Positions 14,601 through 20,529 of a stretch of DNA of 20,529 bases are shown piece by piece. This DNA is from JANMQK01 sp031370485 (GTDB taxonomy: Bacteria; Acidobacteriota; Polarisedimenticolia; Gp22-AA2): assembly GCA_031370485.1 (NCBI GenBank), contig JANMQK010000074.1, forward strand, positions 1 through 20,529. The letters run 5' to 3'. The number at the start of each line of letters is the position of its first letter. Within the stretch, counting starts at the first letter, position 1. Under the pieces are notes generated by a model. The model saw only the letters and a list, made by a program, of their open reading frames with translations, was not told where the DNA came from and did no database searches. A program made the translations under genes and the position numbers.

Positions 14601-16554
14601 CTTCCAAGGGGGCGGAGCGGTCCTCGACCGGACGAACGGCTCGACTGATGTCCTGGCGCGCGGCCCGGCCTCCTACACGCTCAGGGCGACCTTCGCGTTC
14701 CCCGCCACGAAAAACCCCGGCGAGAACCGAATCGCCGTCAGGCTCCCCGAGGCGCCCCGCAACCTGGTGGACCTGGGCGCGGCGCCGATGTTCAAGGACC
14801 TTCAGGTTGAATCGGGCCTGGCCTATGGGTCGCGGCAGGGACGGCTGTTTGTCGCGCTGCCGAATGGCGGCCTGGCGCTGCGCTACACCCTGCCGTTCAA
14901 GCGGACCGAGGAGAAAGCCGGGCAGGAGGTGAAGCTCGATCCCCGCGTGCAACTGGAGGGATACCAGCTCTTGCGGCTCGGAGACGGAGTGATGGGAGGT
15001 GCGCTCATCCACGACTACACCGTGCGGGTGGCGAAGGTCGACCATTTCGACATCGATCTCCCCGAGGGGCTCGTGATCTTCGACGCCACGGCGCCCGCGC
15101 TCGAGTCTTGGAAAATCCTCGAGCGGACCGGGCGGCGGTTCCTGCGGGTAAAGCTGCTGGCGCCGGTCGAGGGTCGTGTCCGCGTCATCGTCAACTTCGA
15201 AGGGACTTACGACGCCAAGGCCGGGAAGCTTCCCGTGCCGCGCTTCGCGTCCTTGGGGGTCGAGCGCGAGTCGGGTTTCGTCGGTGTCGCCGCGGAAGGG
15301 TCCGAGGTCGATCTCGATCTCACGGGACGGCTCCTGCCGGCCGACGTGAGCGAGATCCCGCAGGACGTCCTTGCATACGGCGGGAACCTCGTCGCGGCAT
15401 GCAAGTACTCCGGCCCGCCCGACGCCGCGAGTGTGCGGATCGCCGAGCACGAGGACGCGCCGGTCCTGACCGCCGTCATCGAGTCGCTGAACGCCACGGC
15501 GGCGCTTCTCGAGAACGGCACCGAGGCGACCTGGGTGGACCTCTCGCTCAAGAACAATCGCCGGCAGTTCCTCGCCCTGACCCTGCCGGGCGAGGACGTG
15601 GACATCTGGTCCCTGATGCTCGACGGCCAGCCGGCCAAGCCGAAACGCACGGGCCAGACGGTTCTGGTGCCGCTGCCACGCGGCGACGGCGAGCGCACCT
15701 CCCGCGTGTCGCTGGTGCTCCTCAGGAAGGGGAAGCCGGTGGGACTGTTCCGCCGGATTGAACCGCGCCTGCCGCGGTTCGACATCCCGGTGTCAGAAGC
15801 GCTGTGGACCGTCTACCTGCCGGAGGGCAACCGGTACGTCGTCAGCGGCGGCCCGTTTCATTCGGTTGTCGAGACCGCTCCGCTTTTGCGCGGTGAAGCG
15901 CAGGCGCGCGGCGGGCTGCTCGGATTCCGGGGCGGCGGGGGAGAGATGATGCCGGCGCGGAAGGCCGGGTCCCTGGCTATTGCCGAGGACGCGGCCTCCG
16001 TGCCGTCCAACGCCCCTGCGTCCCCCGCGGCGTCAGAGATGGCCGATGCGCTGGCGCCGATGGAGGAGAAATCGCAGAACGCCTACGGGAAGGCGGTCTC
16101 GGGCCAGACCGCCCAGCAGCAGATGGAGCAGGAAGGGCGCGTCGAGCAGCAGCTCAGGCAGAAGGCGGCGGTCCGCAAGGGCTCGCTTCCGGTGCATATC
16201 GCCATTCCAGGGGGTGTTGCCCGCCTGCCGCGCGTCACCGTCAGCCGCATGCTCATCGTCGGGCAGGAGGACAACACCTTCTCGGTCCGCGCCTATCCGG
16301 AATGGCTTGGCGCGCTGCTCGGCCTGGTGCAGCCGGCGCTGATTCTGGGCGCCGGCATCCTCCTCGGCCTGGCCCTGGCGGGTGTCGTGGCGCGGAATCT
16401 CCTGCAGCGCGGCGCGCTCCCGGCGGCGCTCCTGGCGCTGCTCCCCTGGGGAGGAGTCACCGCCCCCGCGGCGCTCTTCGTCATGGTGGGAGCGGCCTTC
16501 GTGACCTGGGCGGGGGTCATCCTCTACCGCCGGTACCGCCCCGCGACGTCCTGA
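11683..16554 (+). CDS. Giant exported membrane protein made of two homologous halves
   Basis: 1623 residues. ATG 11683 follows GGAGG by 6 bases. Residues 1-35 are a signal peptide (ALGAAVVLLLLMGPGGLG..RA). The two halves align by eye. Half 1 (about 50-850): LPRLG..GVLVPWEDFKKIL (51-70); SYTVHGRGVDRFRVALPAGL (274-293); TVKNNRKQYLEMSLP (503-517); GVLPVRFSVP (734-743). Half 2 (about 890-1620): LPELRNTEITLAWSDFKALV (893-912); DYTVRVAKVDHFDIDLPEGL (1111-1130); SLKNNRRQFLALTLP (1288-1302); GSLPVHIAIP (1500-1509). Each half is mostly beta-strand, then a Gln/Glu-rich linker (coiled-coil-like at 664-690 and 1456-1498), then membrane helices (776-795, 812-848; 1543-1570, 1580-1613). A signal-peptide-like segment opens half 2 (857-885, ending RPAYA). 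No enzyme motif is recognised; I cannot name a family. It probably sits in the inner membrane with large periplasmic domains. Confidence 0.9.
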   Translation: MSPSGAFRTAGAALGAAVVLLLLMGPGGLGSPVRAEEASPDREGAAAGDKLPRLGKTGVLVPWEDFKKILEEIRGGRPTPTPPTPPVDFALSACQASVSVNQEESRAQVRLEFAVEILARDKWAEVPVIAEGVALSRFDIDGRPANVYRKNGYHQVALKGEGRHAFVLEYLAPVSDSHGSHSAFLRFPTAPVIAVDLVVPRPKLDFEIPGAVVRSIESGAGQSRVRAALQQSADAPVSWFKQIELGEKETKVFGEVRTLLSIGEGMVRGTATASYTVHGRGVDRFRVALPAGLNVLDVSAQGMRDWKVETGAPKDAGPSSAGPSGAGRVLAVSLNYLAQGNYEFQVSFEQEIDTARAAVASGRNAAPPGPPAAGLEGVANASARTAAGPDTSAVVQAPDLALLDVVRDKGFIAVSAASNVEINPEGELRNASPVDPSELPPDIAALAGQPVLYGFKYLRHPVEINLKVVRHDDLAVKRTIVQSARLFTFLSPEGHLITSARYTVKNNRKQYLEMSLPEGAEPWGAYLEDRPVKAARSAAGKVLVPLKKSATDSAGDLPPFEVELVYFQERSAGLLGRRLFRAPSLDVDAMEVQWNLFLPRDRRYGSFGGNLKPDDQLNHLVYMQGAAFNLRSGGDLAYLDGAGSAGDKNRSVKDEEAGAASPELQGMKKNVNEKADRLESDLKEIAGRDRRSDAQAKTQAVGGPQGGIVQSITQAWNYDARPAAAFAGGGMARGVLPVRFSVPTEGVRVSFAGRLLTANEEATIAMLSWPLAWSLSRAMVFFLALALTLFILWLRASPASPGSPLSGGSRLALSFGAAAVLGLQYTINPEARAAFWMGLMAAVAGFLGLRTFRHMRGAPALIVLALLGPLTGAAMLAASARPAYAIEPPRHDLPELRNTEITLAWSDFKALVEKTFVPPVVEPQPPSEGFLRSAEYSGRLEPGVLTLDGVMSLEVLKKGWIRLPLTSDGTVLAFQGGGAVLDRTNGSTDVLARGPASYTLRATFAFPATKNPGENRIAVRLPEAPRNLVDLGAAPMFKDLQVESGLAYGSRQGRLFVALPNGGLALRYTLPFKRTEEKAGQEVKLDPRVQLEGYQLLRLGDGVMGGALIHDYTVRVAKVDHFDIDLPEGLVIFDATAPALESWKILERTGRRFLRVKLLAPVEGRVRVIVNFEGTYDAKAGKLPVPRFASLGVERESGFVGVAAEGSEVDLDLTGRLLPADVSEIPQDVLAYGGNLVAACKYSGPPDAASVRIAEHEDAPVLTAVIESLNATAALLENGTEATWVDLSLKNNRRQFLALTLPGEDVDIWSLMLDGQPAKPKRTGQTVLVPLPRGDGERTSRVSLVLLRKGKPVGLFRRIEPRLPRFDIPVSEALWTVYLPEGNRYVVSGGPFHSVVETAPLLRGEAQARGGLLGFRGGGGEMMPARKAGSLAIAEDAASVPSNAPASPAASEMADALAPMEEKSQNAYGKAVSGQTAQQQMEQEGRVEQQLRQKAAVRKGSLPVHIAIPGGVARLPRVTVSRMLIVGQEDNTFSVRAYPEWLGALLGLVQPALILGAGILLGLALAGVVARNLLQRGALPAALLALLPWGGVTAPAALFVMVGAAFVTWAGVILYRRYRPATS

Positions 16555-16568
16555 AACGGACCCGCCGG

Positions 16569-17639
16569 TCAGCAGCGGTAAAGCGCCGCGCCCCAGGTCA
16601 GCCCGCTTCCGAGCGCGACGAAACAGACGAGATCACCCGCTTTCAGGTTGCGCGCGCTTCTGGCCTCGTGGAAGGCCATGGGGAGTGTCGCCGCGGTGGT
16701 GTTCCCGTATTTCTGGATGTTGTTGTAGACCTTGTCGTCGGGGAGGCCCAGCCGCTTCTGCACGGCTTCGTTGATGCGGAGGTTCGCCTGGTGCATCACG
16801 AGAAGCGAGAGGTCGTCGAGGGTGTAGCCGTTCCTGAGCAGGATCTCCTCCACGGCTTCCGGCATCACGGTCACGGCGACCCGGAACACCTCGCGTCCCT
16901 CGAGGATCGGGATGCTGTCGCCGCTTGTGAACATGCCCGGCTCGAAGTAGGGCCGGAAGGCGCTGCCGCCGGCCTTCACCCACATCTTGTCGGCGTGCGC
17001 TCCGTCCGCATGCACCATCACGTCCTCGAGTCCGCTGGCGATGCCCGCACCGGCGTCTCCTTCTTCGGCCGCGAGGATGAACGCCCCGGCGCCGTCGCCG
17101 AACAGGACGATTCGATCCCGGAACCGGGTGTTGTTGGCCCGTTCCTCCTCGGGGACCGCGCGGTCCGATTTTCCGAGAACGACGTCCCAGGAGGTCCAGG
17201 GGAGGAACATGGCGTGCGCCTCGGCGCCGATCACGAGCACCGTGCGGCACTGCTTTGATCGGATCATCGCGTCCGCCAGCTGCAGGCCGTACAGGAACCC
17301 GGTGCACTGCTGGCGGATGTCCAGGCAGGGCACGCGGGTCAGCCCGAACTTGCGCTGGAAGACCGGGCCCGAGCCGGGGAAATAGAAGTCCGGCGTCATC
17401 GTGGCGAAGACGACGTAGTCGATCGCCTCCTTGCCAAGACCGGACTCCAAAAGCGCCTGCTCGGCCGCCGGGACCGCCAGATCGCTCGTCGCCTGGTCGT
17501 GACCCGCGTAATGGCGGGTCGCGATCCCGGTCCGCTGCATGATCCACTCGTCGCTCGTCTCCATCATTCTTGCCAGACGATGGTTGTCGACGGCGGCCCC
17601 CGGGACGTGCATCCCGGTCCCTTTGATCACCACGCGCAT
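16569..17639 (-). CDS. 3-oxoacyl-ACP synthase III (KAS III, FabH-like)
   Basis: 356 residues from ATG 17639; an upstream in-frame ATG at 17699 would add 20 residues outside the family's start, and MRVVIKGTGMHVPG is the typical beginning. The thiolase-fold catalytic triad is intact: Cys112 (DIRQQCTGFLYGL), His283 (VMHQAN) and Asn313 (YGNTTAATLP). The FGDGAGA motif at 180-186 and the C-terminal GSGLTWG loop are also present. KAS III enzymes condense an acyl-CoA with malonyl-ACP to start fatty acid synthesis. The protein is about 40 residues longer than E. coli FabH (317), with extra sequence around 150-178 and 215-245. It stands alone rather than beside other fab genes. It may therefore serve a special acyl primer or a secondary lipid rather than housekeeping synthesis; that is inference, so I give no gene symbol. 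It ends 14 bases from the convergent giant-protein gene. Confidence 0.92.
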   Translation of the reverse strand: MRVVIKGTGMHVPGAAVDNHRLARMMETSDEWIMQRTGIATRHYAGHDQATSDLAVPAAEQALLESGLGKEAIDYVVFATMTPDFYFPGSGPVFQRKFGLTRVPCLDIRQQCTGFLYGLQLADAMIRSKQCRTVLVIGAEAHAMFLPWTSWDVVLGKSDRAVPEEERANNTRFRDRIVLFGDGAGAFILAAEEGDAGAGIASGLEDVMVHADGAHADKMWVKAGGSAFRPYFEPGMFTSGDSIPILEGREVFRVAVTVMPEAVEEILLRNGYTLDDLSLLVMHQANLRINEAVQKRLGLPDDKVYNNIQKYGNTTAATLPMAFHEARSARNLKAGDLVCFVALGSGLTWGAALYRC

Positions 17640-17714
17640 GGTCGCATCCCCAGGACGGAAGGTGGCCCCGATTGTCCAGAAACGGCCGGCGCCTGTCAAA
17701 CGGACCGGTTCTGC

Positions 17715-17742
17715 TTTACAAGAAACGGCGCTTGACTATAAT
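17715..17742 (+). promoter_or_regulatory. Strong sigma70-type promoter for the small secreted protein
   Basis: TTTACA at 17715-17720 (five of six bases of the -35 consensus), a 16-base spacer, and a perfect TATAAT at 17737-17742. Transcription would start near 17749, giving a leader of about 37 bases before the ATG at 17786. The promoter lies in the 146-base divergent space shared with the KAS III gene. Confidence 0.75.
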
Positions 17743-17785
17743 TCCGACCGGTTTCTGCGCCCCTCGTGTGGGGCAAGGAGGAACC

Positions 17786-18100
17786 ATGAGAAAGCTGGCG
17801 TTGGTGCTGTGCGTGCTGTCCGTGGCCGGCCTGCTCCTGACCCAGGTGACCCCTGTGTCGGCGGCCGGAAAGACCCACAACATGACCGCCACGATCGTCT
17901 CCATCGACGTGGAGGCGAAGACGGTGACGATCAAGGACGACAAGGGCGAGTCGAAGACGGCCCCCGTGATGGGGAAGGCCGTCGAGTCGCTCAAGACCCT
18001 GAAGGCCGGCGACATGGTCACGCTGACCTGCCAGGATAACGAGAAGGGGGAGCACGAGGGCGTCACAGCGATCAAGGTCGCCAAAGCCCCGAAGGCCTGA
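17786..18100 (+). CDS. Small secreted protein, possible OB-fold/CusF- or DUF5666-like
   Basis: 104 residues. ATG 17786 is preceded by a perfect AAGGAGG 4 bases upstream. Residues 1-26 are a signal peptide (LALVLCVLSVAGLLLTQ..VSA). The mature protein is about 78 residues, lysine-rich and beta-strand-like: MTATIVSIDVEAKTVTIKDD (33-52) and LKAGDMVTLTCQD (72-84). This pattern, a strand pair around D...KTVT(I/V)KD and then (L/M)K.GD.V.(L/V), is typical of small periplasmic OB-fold proteins such as CusF or DUF5666 members. No Met/His/Trp metal-site pattern like that of CusF is evident, so metal binding is not claimed. It is a monocistronic unit with its own strong promoter and terminator, suggesting high expression. 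Confidence 0.88.
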   Translation: MRKLALVLCVLSVAGLLLTQVTPVSAAGKTHNMTATIVSIDVEAKTVTIKDDKGESKTAPVMGKAVESLKTLKAGDMVTLTCQDNEKGEHEGVTAIKVAKAPKA

Positions 18101-18117
18101 CCTTCCGGGAAGCATCG

Positions 18118-18157
18118 GGCGCGGGTGCGGCGAGAACCGCCTCCGCGCCTTTTTTTT
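18118..18157 (+). terminator. Intrinsic (Rho-independent) terminator
   Basis: GGCGCGG (18118-18124) pairs with CCGCGCC (18143-18149). An inner GCGG (18127-18130) pairs with CCGC (18137-18140) around the loop CGAGAA, and a run of eight T (18150-18157) follows directly. It lies 18 bases after the stop of the small secreted protein and acts in its direction; the reverse direction has no T run. Confidence 0.93.
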
Positions 18158-18211
18158 GCGGGCGGGCCCGCACGCCGCGGACGGCCCGCCGCCCGACGGC
18201 GGTGCGCCGGC

Positions 18212-19480
18212 TCAGTCGACCGACGGCAGGCTCGAAGCCTCGGGCGGTCCGTCCGCGCCCCCTCCCTTGCCGGGCTCGCCGGTTCCCCCTTTGCCGCCGC
18301 GCCGGCGCATCAGCCTCGCCCGCGTGATCGCCCCTTCGCCCATCCGGTCGCGGACCGCGTCGGCGGCGCGGGCGATGCGCCGGGCCTTCTCCTCGGAAGC
18401 GTCGGGGAAGAGCAGCGCCTGGCCGGCGCCCGCAGGCTCCAGGCCGCTGACCCCGACTCCCAGGAGACGCACCCCTTTCGTGCCGAGGCGGATCCGATCG
18501 CGGTACATCTCCCGCGCGGCGCGCACGATCACCTCGGTCAGGTCGGTGGGGGCCGGCAGGGTGAGGGCCCGCGTCGTTGTGCTGAAGTCTCCGGCGCGGA
18601 CCTTGAGGTGCACGGTCCGCGCCGCCAGCCCGTCGCGCCGGAGTTCCCGGGACACCCCCTCCGAGCGTTCGAGGATCGCCCGGTCGATCTCGTCCGGGCT
18701 GGTGAGGTCGTCGGCGTAGGTCCGCTCCTCGGAGATCGATTTCGCCTCGCGGCCCGATTCGACCGGCCGGTCGTCGTCGCCTCTCGCCAGCGCGCGCAGG
18801 TGCACGGCGCCCGCGTCGCCGACAAGCCGTTCTAGGAGGCCCGGGGCGCCCTGGGCGATGTCGCCGATCGTCCTCTGACCCGCGGCCTCGAGCCTTGCAC
18901 CCGTGCGCGGCCCGACCCCCCACAGCCGCCCGACCGGCAGGGGCCAGAGACGCACGGGGACGTCGGCGCGCCCCAGCACCACCAGGCCGTCCGGCTTTTC
19001 CAGGTCCGAGGCGACCTTGGCCAGAAACTTGTTGGGCGACACACCCACCGAGGCGCTCAGCCGCTGCTCGGCGCGGATCCTCGCCTTCAGCCGGGCGGCC
19101 TCGCGGCGCCCTTCCTCGAGCCCGGCCACGATACCCGTGAGGTCGAGGAACGCCTCGTCAATTGACAGCGGCTCGAGGACCGGCGTGGCGTCCTGGAGGA
19201 TCCTCCGGATTTCCCGCGACACCTCGACGTAGAAAGCCATCCGTCCCGGCAGCCAGGTCGCTCCGGGGCAGAGCCGTTCGGCGGTGACCGACGGCATGGC
19301 GGACTGCACCCCGAACGTGCGCGCCTCGTAGGAGCAGGTCGAGACGACACCCCGCCTCCCGCGGTGCCCGATGATGAGGGGCAGCCCCGCCAGGGCGGGG
19401 TTCTCCCGCACTTCGACCGCCGCGTAGAACGCGTCCATGTCCAGGTGCAGGATGACCCTTTCGGGCCGGGGCCGGGGCAT
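18212..19480 (-). CDS. dinB: DNA polymerase IV (Y-family translesion polymerase)
   Basis: 422 residues from ATG 19480. The palm motif HLDMDAFYAAVE (12-23) holds metal ligand Asp14 and a tyrosine steric gate (Tyr19). PLSIDEAFLDLTG (104-116) holds Asp108 and Glu109. SYEAR (50-54) and the finger/palm motif SVGVSPNKFLAK (144-155) are present. A helix-hairpin-helix thumb follows (LWGVGPRTGARLEAAG, 186-201), and the little finger begins at KSISEERTY (247-255). QALLF (354-358) fits the beta-clamp-binding motif QxxLF, but here it is about 65 residues from the end rather than terminal. A basic segment (RARLMRRRGGKGG) and a Gly/Pro-rich tail follow. Pol IV extends past damaged bases with low fidelity. 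No LexA box was recognised upstream, and no clear ribosome binding site precedes the start. It is convergent with the terminator-ended secreted-protein gene. Confidence 0.95.
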   Translation of the reverse strand: MPRPRPERVILHLDMDAFYAAVEVRENPALAGLPLIIGHRGRRGVVSTCSYEARTFGVQSAMPSVTAERLCPGATWLPGRMAFYVEVSREIRRILQDATPVLEPLSIDEAFLDLTGIVAGLEEGRREAARLKARIRAEQRLSASVGVSPNKFLAKVASDLEKPDGLVVLGRADVPVRLWPLPVGRLWGVGPRTGARLEAAGQRTIGDIAQGAPGLLERLVGDAGAVHLRALARGDDDRPVESGREAKSISEERTYADDLTSPDEIDRAILERSEGVSRELRRDGLAARTVHLKVRAGDFSTTTRALTLPAPTDLTEVIVRAAREMYRDRIRLGTKGVRLLGVGVSGLEPAGAGQALLFPDASEEKARRIARAADAVRDRMGEGAITRARLMRRRGGKGGTGEPGKGGGADGPPEASSLPSVD

Positions 19481-19582
19481 GCACTAGGGTACCCCCGAAG
19501 GGGGAGTTCGTGGGCCATTCCGGCCGGCGTTGGCGTATCCTGCACCGGTGCGGTGCGCTGCTCCTGGATGGAGGTGAGTCCC

Positions 19583-20065
19583 ATGCCACGTCTCCTGAGA
19601 CGCGATGATCGAAACGCCATGCTGGGTGGTGTTGCGGCCGGGTTCGCCGAGTATTTCGAGGTCGACCCGGTCATCGTGCGGCTCGGGTTCGTCCTGCTCG
19701 CGTTGCTTCAGGGGCTGGGTGTCGCGCTGTATGCCGCCTGCTGGCTCCTCATCCCGCGCAGGGACGCGGCCGCGGCCGGGGCGCCGGAGGCACCCGCGGA
19801 GGGGTTCGTCAAGAACGTCCGCGAGAAGGGGGAATCGATCGTCTCCGGGATGCGGCGCGCCGGCGGCGCCCATGGCGGCGGGCGCGTGGTCGGAGGCGCG
19901 ATACTGATACTCCTCGGCGGGATCCTGCTCCTCGACCGGATGACCTGGTGGCGCTGGCCGGGCTGGGCGCGGCCGGCGAACCTCTGGCCGCTGGTCCTGA
20001 TCATCATCGGGATCGCCCTGGTCGTGGAGTCCGTGAAGGGGAAGGAGAAGGGGACGGGAGGATGA
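19583..20065 (+). CDS. PspC-domain membrane protein with LiaI-like C-terminal helices
   Basis: 160 residues. ATG 19583 has GGAGGTGA 5 bases upstream. Residues 3-60 are a PspC domain (LLRRDDRNAMLGGVAAGFAE; FEVDPVIVRLGFVLLA; YAACWLLIPRR), one amphipathic segment and one membrane helix. A charged linker (60-98) follows, then two helices (GGAILILLGGILLLDR; NLWPLVLIIIGIALVVES) in the pattern of LiaI/LiaF-type transmembrane domains. PspC-type proteins take part in the envelope-stress (phage-shock/Lia) response. The TGA overlaps the ATG of the next gene (ATGA), so the two are co-translated. That partner is also LiaF-like, which supports an envelope-stress sensing pair. No pspA-like gene lies in the visible sequence. 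Confidence 0.9.
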   Translation: MPRLLRRDDRNAMLGGVAAGFAEYFEVDPVIVRLGFVLLALLQGLGVALYAACWLLIPRRDAAAAGAPEAPAEGFVKNVREKGESIVSGMRRAGGAHGGGRVVGGAILILLGGILLLDRMTWWRWPGWARPANLWPLVLIIIGIALVVESVKGKEKGTGG

Positions 20066-20529
20066 AGGAAGGAGGCATCGCCTGGCGGCGTGCTTCCCGG
20101 GGGATTTACCTCCTCGGGATCGGGACGTTCCTTCTCCTCAACACCATGGGGATCCTGGGCTGGTCGTTCTGGAGGGAGGCCATCGCCTACTGGCCCGTGC
20201 TCCTGGTGGCCCTGGGCGCGCGCCTCATGTTCGAAAAGAGCGGCACCCCCTGGCTTATCCTGATTTCGCCCCTGCTGGTCCTGGGAACGATGACCTGGGT
20301 GGGGCTCGGAAGCCCCGGGACGAGAGGCCCGCGCGACTGGACGGCGCTGCGCGCCGGGGCGCCCGCGGGGACGGAGCACTTCAGGCTCGAGGCGAGCCTG
20401 GCGATGGCGCAGCTCGAGGTTGTCACGCGCTCTCTCGCAGCCGGGGTCCTCGTGGATGGGCGGAGCGGCGCCGCGGCGGGCGGCGGGGTGCGCATCGAGG
20501 AATACCGCGACCCGTCCCGGGTGCTTATT
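20062..20529 (+). CDS. LiaF-like membrane protein, 3' end beyond the window
   Basis: A frame open from ATG 20062 to the right edge (156 codons, no stop). The ATG overlaps the upstream TGA by four bases (ATGA). Residues 8-75 contain membrane helices: GIYLLGIGTFLLLNTMGILG, then YWPVLLVALGARLMF, then WLILISPLLVLGTMTWVGLG, with the WP-X-LL pattern of LiaF/DUF5668 transmembrane domains. From about residue 100 a soluble region begins (EHFRLEASLAMAQLEVVTRS) that looks like the start of the beta-rich toast-rack/LiaF C-terminal domain. It is probably the partner of the preceding PspC-domain protein in an envelope-stress module. Partial, so the full domain order is unknown. Confidence 0.85.
   Translation, partial: MKEGGIAWRRASRGIYLLGIGTFLLLNTMGILGWSFWREAIAYWPVLLVALGARLMFEKSGTPWLILISPLLVLGTMTWVGLGSPGTRGPRDWTALRAGAPAGTEHFRLEASLAMAQLEVVTRSLAAGVLVDGRSGAAAGGGVRIEEYRDPSRVLI

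Noticed and set aside
14263..15450. Minus-strand open frame (395 codons)
   Set aside because: Antisense shadow of half 2 of the giant protein.
19492..19504. CCCCC-GAA-GGGGG hairpin between the divergent dinB and PspC-type genes
   Set aside because: Short stem without a T run, upstream of both genes, so not a terminator; no known operator recognised.

Overview
The window is GC-rich chromosomal DNA from a Gram-negative-type bacterium. Three things point to an outer envelope: an OmpA-type peptidoglycan-binding domain, a lipobox lipoprotein, and several Sec-exported proteins. The mix of DUF11/SdrD-like surface proteins, a CHASE hybrid kinase, an extended FabH-like enzyme and PspC/LiaF-like membrane proteins resembles uncultured Acidobacteriota or a neighbouring phylum. 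No rRNA or tRNA is present, so the taxon is only a guess. Genes on both strands are tightly packed, and high GC produces many long antisense shadow frames.

Positions 1-7584 (minus strand) hold a four-gene surface-protein cluster, read from 7584 downwards. First is a 1213-residue mosaic protein with a GATase-like N-terminal domain, an SdrD-B-like module, a right-handed beta-helix and a C-terminal module. A 197-residue secreted protein follows that is essentially that C-terminal module alone. Next is a 199-residue paralogue with a TTG start. Last is a DUF11 + SdrD-B + OmpA protein that runs off the left edge and is coupled to its neighbour by TGA-G-ATG. The set looks like a cell-surface or matrix apparatus anchored to peptidoglycan by the OmpA protein.

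Positions 8079-10104 (plus) encode a CHASE-HisKA-HATPase-REC hybrid sensor kinase whose reading frame is broken once, at a run of four G. Positions 10165-11262 (minus) look like accessory DNA: a small four-helix membrane protein, a clearly decayed VOC/glyoxalase-family pseudogene, and a small lipoprotein flanked by inverted GTTAGGC/GCCTAAC boxes that resemble integron attC half-sites.

Positions 11683-16554 (plus) encode a 1623-residue exported membrane protein made of two homologous halves. The second half begins with its own signal-peptide-like segment, as if two tandem genes had fused. Convergent to it is a KAS III (FabH-like) gene. A small exported protein with a textbook sigma70-type promoter and a strong intrinsic terminator follows. 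The window closes with DNA polymerase IV on the minus strand and, divergently, a PspC/LiaI-like gene overlapping by ATGA a LiaF-like gene cut by the right edge.

The most interesting signals are the shared C-terminal module across the surface cluster, the fused-duplicate giant protein, and the attC-like boxes around a small lipoprotein beside a decayed gene.
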